Below, in pieces: positions 59,950-64,000 of a stretch of DNA of 64,000 nucleotides. Below the pieces are notes generated by a model. The model was not told the DNA's origin and searched no databases. It worked only from the letters and a program-made list of their open reading frames with translations. The first letter of the stretch is position 1. Each line of letters opens with the position of its first letter. A program made the position numbers and the translations under genes. Source of the stretch: Amycolatopsis sp. CA-230715 (GTDB taxonomy: Bacteria > Actinomycetota > Actinomycetes > Mycobacteriales > Pseudonocardiaceae); the NCBI RefSeq assembly GCF_018736145.1, contig NZ_CP059997.1:4339501-4403500 (forward strand), in the 5' to 3' direction.

Positions 59950-60492
59950 TCAGCCCTTGTTCTCGTGGGTCGGCGTGATCGTCGCGCGGCCCAGCGTGTG
60001 GCCGAACATGTTGAAGCCGAGGAACGCGGGCGTGGCGTTCTCGTCGACGGTGTCCGCGAGCGACACGTCGAGTGCGTGCACGGCGAAGATGTAGCGGTGC
60101 GGGCCGTGTCCCGGTGGCGGCGCGGCACCGAGGAACTGCTTCACGCCGCCGTCGTTCTTCAGCGTGCGCGCGCCCGCGGGCAGGCCGGAACCGCTCGAAT
60201 CACCGGCGCCGGAGGGAAGCTCGGTCGTCGACGCCGGGATGTCGAGCACGGCCCAGTGCCAGAACCCGCTCGCGGTGGGGGCGTCCGGGTCGTAGCAGGT
60301 GACGACGAAGCTCTTCGTCCCCTCGGGGGCGCCTTCCCAGGAAAGGTGCGGCGACCGGTCCTCGCCGCCCGCGCCGAAGATGCCGCTGAGGTGCGGGGTG
60401 GCGAGCGGTTCGCCGTCGGCGACGTCGTTGCTGCGCAGGGTGAAACCGGGCGCGGGGGGAAGGAAGTCGTACGGGTTGGGCGGCTGCGGCAT
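59950..60492 (-). CDS. YbhB/YbcL Raf kinase inhibitor-like protein (PEBP)
   Basis: 180 residues. The PEBP fold motif SPHLSWEGAPEGTKSFVVTC, YDPDAPTASGFWHWAVLDIP and PPPGHGPHRYIFAVHALDV are all clear. Phosphatidylethanolamine-binding-like proteins of unknown bacterial role. Monocistronic. Confidence 0.93.
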   Translation of the reverse strand: MPQPPNPYDFLPPAPGFTLRSNDVADGEPLATPHLSGIFGAGGEDRSPHLSWEGAPEGTKSFVVTCYDPDAPTASGFWHWAVLDIPASTTELPSGAGDSSGSGLPAGARTLKNDGGVKQFLGAAPPPGHGPHRYIFAVHALDVSLADTVDENATPAFLGFNMFGHTLGRATITPTHENKG

Positions 60493-60667
60493 CGATCCTC
60501 CAGGTACTCGGGGAAGCTGCGCCGCCGACTCTAGTGCGGCCGTGCCGCGCCCGCCGGGGTGGAGGTAGGGGCAGCCTCAGGGGCGATCCGGGGGATCACC
60601 CCGATGTGACCGGGGCATCCGACGCCTTAGCGTCATCGACGTCGAAAACCTGCGACTGGAGGACTCA

Positions 60668-61441
60668 ATGGGACGGCCCGCACTGGCACTCGGGGGGCTC
60701 GCGCTGATCGGGCTCGGTGTGGTCATGGCCACCGGTTGGTGGTGGCCGTCCTCGGCGCACGCCGAAGCGTCGGTCGCGCAGGCGGTGAAATCGGTGCGCA
60801 TCGACAACAGCTCCGGCAAGATCGACATTCAGACCGGGGACGTCACGGAGTCGACCGTCCGGCAGGCCTTCAACTACCACTGGGGCGACAAGCCGGGCAA
60901 TTCCTTTCGCGTCGAAGGCGACACGCTGGTGCTCGCGGACTGCGGCAGCGGCTGTTCCGTCGACTACGACGTCGTGGTGCCGAAGGGGACCGCGGTGACC
61001 GGCAAGAACGGTTCGGGGGACGTGCGGATCAAAGGGGTCGCGAGCGTGGATGTCTCCGCTCTTTCCGGCCAGGTCACCGTGCAGGGCGTCGAGGGGCCCG
61101 CGACCGTCGGCACCACTTCCGGTGACATCGAGGTGCACGACATCGGCGGCGAGGTGAAGGCGCACGCCCAGTCCGGGCACGTCCGCGGCGACGGGCTGCG
61201 CGCGAAGACCGACGCCGAGGCGCAGTCCGGCGACGTCGACCTGAAGGTCACCAGCCCGCAGGACGTCCGCGCGCACACCGGCAGCGGCAGCGTCAAGCTC
61301 GTGATCCCGCAGGACACCTACCGCGTGGAAGGCGATTCGGGCAGCGGCGACCGGAAGATCTCGGTCAACCAGAGCGCGTCCGGCACGCACCTGCTCGACC
61401 TCGACACCGGCAGCGGCGACGTCTCCGTCGTGGCCGCCTGA
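60668..61441 (+). CDS. DUF4097 beta-strand-repeat protein A (membrane or secreted)
   Basis: 257 residues. The N-terminal hydrophobic segment ends in WWWPSSAHAEA (signal or anchor). The rest is a DUF4097-like beta solenoid of short G/S/V/D repeats (GTAVTGKNGSGDVRIKGVAS, SGSVKLVIPQDTYRVEGD). One Cys pair (DCGSGCSVDYDVVVP). A paralogue follows 39 bp downstream. Confidence 0.83.
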   Translation: MGRPALALGGLALIGLGVVMATGWWWPSSAHAEASVAQAVKSVRIDNSSGKIDIQTGDVTESTVRQAFNYHWGDKPGNSFRVEGDTLVLADCGSGCSVDYDVVVPKGTAVTGKNGSGDVRIKGVASVDVSALSGQVTVQGVEGPATVGTTSGDIEVHDIGGEVKAHAQSGHVRGDGLRAKTDAEAQSGDVDLKVTSPQDVRAHTGSGSVKLVIPQDTYRVEGDSGSGDRKISVNQSASGTHLLDLDTGSGDVSVVAA

Positions 61442-61480
61442 GACAAGTCCACATCAGACATCCGGGGGTAGAGACCGATC

Positions 61481-62158
61481 ATGGGGAAGACCGAAGTGCG
61501 CGTGCTGGGCGCCGTCGTGCTCGGCGCCGCGGTGGCGCTGACCATCACCGCCTGCAACGGGCTGGGACCCGCCGAAGCGGCCAGCGACGGGAAACCGATC
61601 ACGGCACCGGTTTCGGTGGTGAAGTTCGACATCCCGACCGGCGGGGTGAAGGTCCACGTCGAGGACGGCGCGCCGGTTTCGATCCGCCGCGAGCTGAAGT
61701 TCACCGGCAGTAAGCCGGTCGGCGACTCGCACCACGTGGACGGCGGCGCGCTCGTGCTGAACGGCTGCGGCGAAGGCTGTTCGGTGGACTACGACGTGGT
61801 GCTGCCCGCCGCGCTGCCGGTGTCCGGTTTCGTCGGCATCGGGTCCATCGACCTCGACCGCGCGGCCTCGGCCGACGTGCGCACCACCACCGGCGGGATC
61901 GACGTGCGCGGGGTGAGCGGCGCCGTGCGCGCCGAGGCGCAGACCGGTGACGTGCGCACCGCGCAGACCAAACCGGGCACGGTGTACGCGGCCGCGCAGA
62001 CGGGCGCGGTCACGGTGACCGTGCCGCCGTCGGCGTACCGCGTGACCGCCGACGCGCAGACCGGGCCCGTCGACCTCCGCGTCCCGAACACGCCGTCCGC
62101 GCCGAACACCGTCGAGGCGCGCACCGGAACCGGCCCGGTCACCGTGCGACCGTCCTGA
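61481..62158 (+). CDS. DUF4097-like lipoprotein B
   Basis: 225 residues. Lipobox ITAC within VALTITACNGLGPAEAA. The beta-repeat core mirrors the upstream protein, including NGCGEGCSVDYDVVLP and VTVTVPPSAYRVTADAQTG. Likely surface-exposed and paralogous to protein A; function unknown. The following S33 peptidase starts 23 bp later. Confidence 0.83.
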   Translation: MGKTEVRVLGAVVLGAAVALTITACNGLGPAEAASDGKPITAPVSVVKFDIPTGGVKVHVEDGAPVSIRRELKFTGSKPVGDSHHVDGGALVLNGCGEGCSVDYDVVLPAALPVSGFVGIGSIDLDRAASADVRTTTGGIDVRGVSGAVRAEAQTGDVRTAQTKPGTVYAAAQTGAVTVTVPPSAYRVTADAQTGPVDLRVPNTPSAPNTVEARTGTGPVTVRPS

Positions 62159-62181
62159 CCTGACTTCGAACCGAGGACCGT

Positions 62182-63627
62182 GTGAAGCTCAAAACCCTTG
62201 CCGCCGCTGCCCTTCTGGTGCCGGTGTCGGTGCTCGCCGCCGGGTCCGCCGCGGCCGATCCCTCGACGCTGACCTGGACTCCGTGTGCCATCCAGGGCAC
62301 CGACCCCACCGTCGAATGCGCGTCGGTCGAGGTGCCGATCGACCGGGCGAACCCGGCGCTCGGCACCGTGAAGATCGCGCTGAACCGCTTGCCCGCCAAG
62401 GACAAGGCGCACCGCGTCGGCTCGCTGCTGACCAATCCCGGCGGACCAGGCGGGTCCGGCACAGCGAGCATCGCCTACGCCGACATCGGTTTCAGCACCC
62501 CGGAATTCGCCGAAATCCGCCAGCGCTACGACGTGATCGGCTTCGATCCGCGCGGGATCTGGAAGTCCACCCCCGCGATCCGGTGCGACCGGCCGTACGA
62601 CCCCGCGGTGAACCGGTTCCCCGCTGACCGGGCCGGGTTCGACCGGCTCGCCGCGTTCAACCGGGCCGCGGGCGAGCGGTGCCTCGCCAAGACCGGTCCC
62701 CTGCTCGCCAACGCGGACACCGCGAGCGTCGTCGAGGACGTCGACGCGATCAGGGCGGCGCTCGGCGAGGAGACGATCTCCTGGTTCGGCCTGTCCTACG
62801 GCACCGAAATCGGCGCCATGTACGCCGCGAAGTACCCGCAGCGCGTGCGCGCGATGGTGCTCGACGGCGCGATGGACCACAGCCGCTCGTCGCGGCGGGC
62901 GATCGTCGACGAGGCCGCGGCCGTCGAGGACGCCTGGCACCAGTTCGCGACCTGGTGCGCGACCGCGCCCGAGTGCGCGCTTCGCGGGCAAAACGTCCTC
63001 GCCTACTACGACGCGCTCATGGCGGACGGCGAGCGGGGCAAGGTGTCGTCCAAGCACCTCGGCCGCCCCGCGACCGCCGACGAACTGGCCTCGGGCGCTT
63101 ACAACAACCTCGTCCTCTCCCGCGCGTGGCCCGCGCTGTCGAAGGCGCTCGTCGACGCGCGCGCCGACGCCAGCGCGCTGACCACGGCGTCGCAGTTCAC
63201 CAGGGCGGACTACCCGGCTTACATCGGTATCGGGTGCCACGACCTCCCGTCCCCGTTCACCGGCCCGCGCGACCTGAAGGCGGCCCGCGACGAGGTGAAG
63301 CGCGTCGCGCCGCACTCGTGGCGGTACTCGGAGTTCTGGACGATCACCACCGCGTGCACCGGCTGGCCGGTCCCGCCGAAGAACCCGCCGCATCCCGAGC
63401 ACATCTCCGGGACCGTGCCGATCCTCGTCGTCGGCGGGGAGCACGACCCGGCGACCCCGCTCGTCTGGGCGAAGGGCCTGGCGTCCCGCATCGACAACGG
63501 CGCCCTGCTCACCTACGCGGCGCCGGGGCACTCGGGCACCTACAACTCGGGCTGCGCGCGCGGCGCCATCGCGAAGTACCTGGTGAGCGGCGTCACACCG
63601 GCGAAAGGTGCGATCTGCCCTGCCTGA
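62182..63627 (+). CDS. Secreted alpha/beta hydrolase, S33/tripeptidyl-aminopeptidase-like
   Basis: 481 residues. Signal peptide (LKTLAAAALLVPVSVLAAGS, cut after AAA). Catalytic triad candidates: Ser in FGLSYGTEIGAMYA, Asp in VVGGEHDPATPL, His in AAPGHSGTY. Upstream oxyanion segment LLTNPGGPGGSGT. The C-terminal TAP-like domain is present. Similar enzymes of Streptomyces remove N-terminal tripeptides or process secreted proteins. It probably shares a transcript with the two DUF4097 genes. Confidence 0.92.
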   Translation: MKLKTLAAAALLVPVSVLAAGSAAADPSTLTWTPCAIQGTDPTVECASVEVPIDRANPALGTVKIALNRLPAKDKAHRVGSLLTNPGGPGGSGTASIAYADIGFSTPEFAEIRQRYDVIGFDPRGIWKSTPAIRCDRPYDPAVNRFPADRAGFDRLAAFNRAAGERCLAKTGPLLANADTASVVEDVDAIRAALGEETISWFGLSYGTEIGAMYAAKYPQRVRAMVLDGAMDHSRSSRRAIVDEAAAVEDAWHQFATWCATAPECALRGQNVLAYYDALMADGERGKVSSKHLGRPATADELASGAYNNLVLSRAWPALSKALVDARADASALTTASQFTRADYPAYIGIGCHDLPSPFTGPRDLKAARDEVKRVAPHSWRYSEFWTITTACTGWPVPPKNPPHPEHISGTVPILVVGGEHDPATPLVWAKGLASRIDNGALLTYAAPGHSGTYNSGCARGAIAKYLVSGVTPAKGAICPA

Positions 63628-63668
63628 GGGAACAACTCCCGCAGGTGGCACGTTGGACAGGCAGAAAG

Positions 63669-63689
63669 GTTGAGCCACCCCGACTCAAG
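63669..63689. promoter_or_regulatory. HAIR box 1 (HspR site) upstream of dnaK
   Basis: GTTGAGC-N7-ACTCAAG fits the HspR-associated inverted repeat CTTGAGT-N7-ACTCAAG with two changes in the left arm. Just upstream of the -35 region. Confidence 0.8.
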
Positions 63690-63695
63690 TCCAGC

Positions 63696-63725
63696 TTGAC
63701 GGCCGCGGCTCTCTCTCGATAGAAC
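63696..63725 (+). promoter_or_regulatory. dnaK promoter
   Basis: TTGACG (63696-63701) and TAGAAC (63720-63725) are spaced 18 bp, a good sigma-A-type pair, flanked by HAIR boxes. Confidence 0.65.
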
Positions 63726-63745
63726 TTGAGCAGGACCCGCTCAAC
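63725..63745. promoter_or_regulatory. HAIR box 2 (HspR site) over the transcription start
   Basis: CTTGAGC-N7-GCTCAAC is a second HspR-type site overlapping the end of the -10 box, so HspR binding would block transcription directly. Confidence 0.75.
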
Positions 63746-63814
63746 GCGGGCGCACCTGTGCAGGTCAGAAACGTAGTACACCGCGGTTCAGCCGCACTGA
63801 TCAGGAGGAACATC

Positions 63815-64000
63815 ATGGCGCGAGCGGTCGGCATCGACCTCGGCACGACCAACTCGGTCGTCGCCGTCCTGGAGGGCGGCGAGCCGGCGGTCATCGCCAA
63901 CTCCGAAGGATCCCGCACCACCCCGTCCATCGTCGCCTTCGCCAAGAACGGCGAGGTGCTGACCGGGCAGCCCGCGAAGAACCAGGCGGTCACCAACGTC
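63815..64000 (+). CDS. dnaK: Chaperone DnaK (5' part; runs off window)
   Basis: 62 codons visible from ATG 63815 behind AGGAGGA. Opens with the Hsp70 phosphate-1 motif VGIDLGTTNSVVAVLEGG, then NSEGSRTTPSIVAFAKNGE and GQPAKNQAVTN. HspR-type HAIR boxes precede it, indicating heat-shock control as in Streptomyces and mycobacteria, where the operon continues grpE-dnaJ-hspR. Confidence 0.97.
   Translation, partial: MARAVGIDLGTTNSVVAVLEGGEPAVIANSEGSRTTPSIVAFAKNGEVLTGQPAKNQAVTNV

Overview
This is a high-GC actinobacterial chromosome segment, most likely from a Pseudonocardiales genus such as Amycolatopsis. That placement is an inference. It rests on strong GC bias at third codon positions, mycothiol-dependent DinB-type enzymes, Scr1/DUF397 regulator pairs, HspR-type HAIR boxes before dnaK, and an actinomycete integrative and conjugative element (AICE). 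The order dcd ... (Fe-S) reductase ... dnaK is reminiscent of the Rv0321-Rv0338c-Rv0350 stretch of Mycobacterium tuberculosis, so the window looks like a conserved chromosomal arm diluted by accessory genes.

Layout. 1-6.7 kb: a partial right-handed beta-helix/AAA ATPase fusion with a 42-residue small gene upstream, then a cupin, TetR/diiron oxygenase, AhpD-like/MarR and inositol-phosphatase-like genes. 6.8-9.7 kb: a tightly coupled four-gene operon starting with a WXG100-like protein and a T7SS-signal-domain protein. 10.16-21.22 kb: an 11-kb AICE inserted in tRNA-Gly(CCC), bounded by 42-bp direct repeats. It carries int, xis, a RepSA-like initiator, an FtsK-like transfer protein, a GntR/UTRA regulator with its operators, a Pra-like activator, two CxxC-HTH paralogues, and a low-GC two-gene cargo (DUF4365-like protein plus an unknown 399-residue protein) that looks like an uncharacterised defence cassette. 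21.3-33.4 kb: DUF2236 oxygenase, dcd, FAD monooxygenase/MarR, a 1964-residue DUF11 surface protein with an LAKTG anchor, a sugar porter and a DinB-like enzyme. 33.7-42 kb: enoyl-CoA hydratase/AidB-like/TetR operon, F420-type nitroreductase-like protein, CDF transporter, an unusual sigma factor fused to an FtsZ-like domain, an orphan DUF742 protein and a large membrane Fe-S reductase. 42-55 kb: small regulated cassettes (SMR/TetR, TetX-like monooxygenase, RibD-like reductase, NCS1 permease, DUF397/Scr1, GNAT, decayed HNH gene, lipoprotein, PCMT-like protein, FAD monooxygenase/TetR, methyltransferase, WYL regulator/VOC protein). 55-64 kb: a NarL-type two-component system, MarR/DinB/glycosyltransferase, YbhB, two DUF4097 proteins, a secreted S33 peptidase and the start of dnaK.

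Many transcription units here have the same architecture: an enzyme next to its TetR/MarR/WYL regulator, with a clear palindrome in the intergenic gap or over the start codon. The best candidates for undescribed biology are the DUF4365-like pair inside the AICE, the sigma/FtsZ-like fusion, the T7SS-effector-like operon abutting the AICE, and the beta-helix/AAA gene with its small partner.
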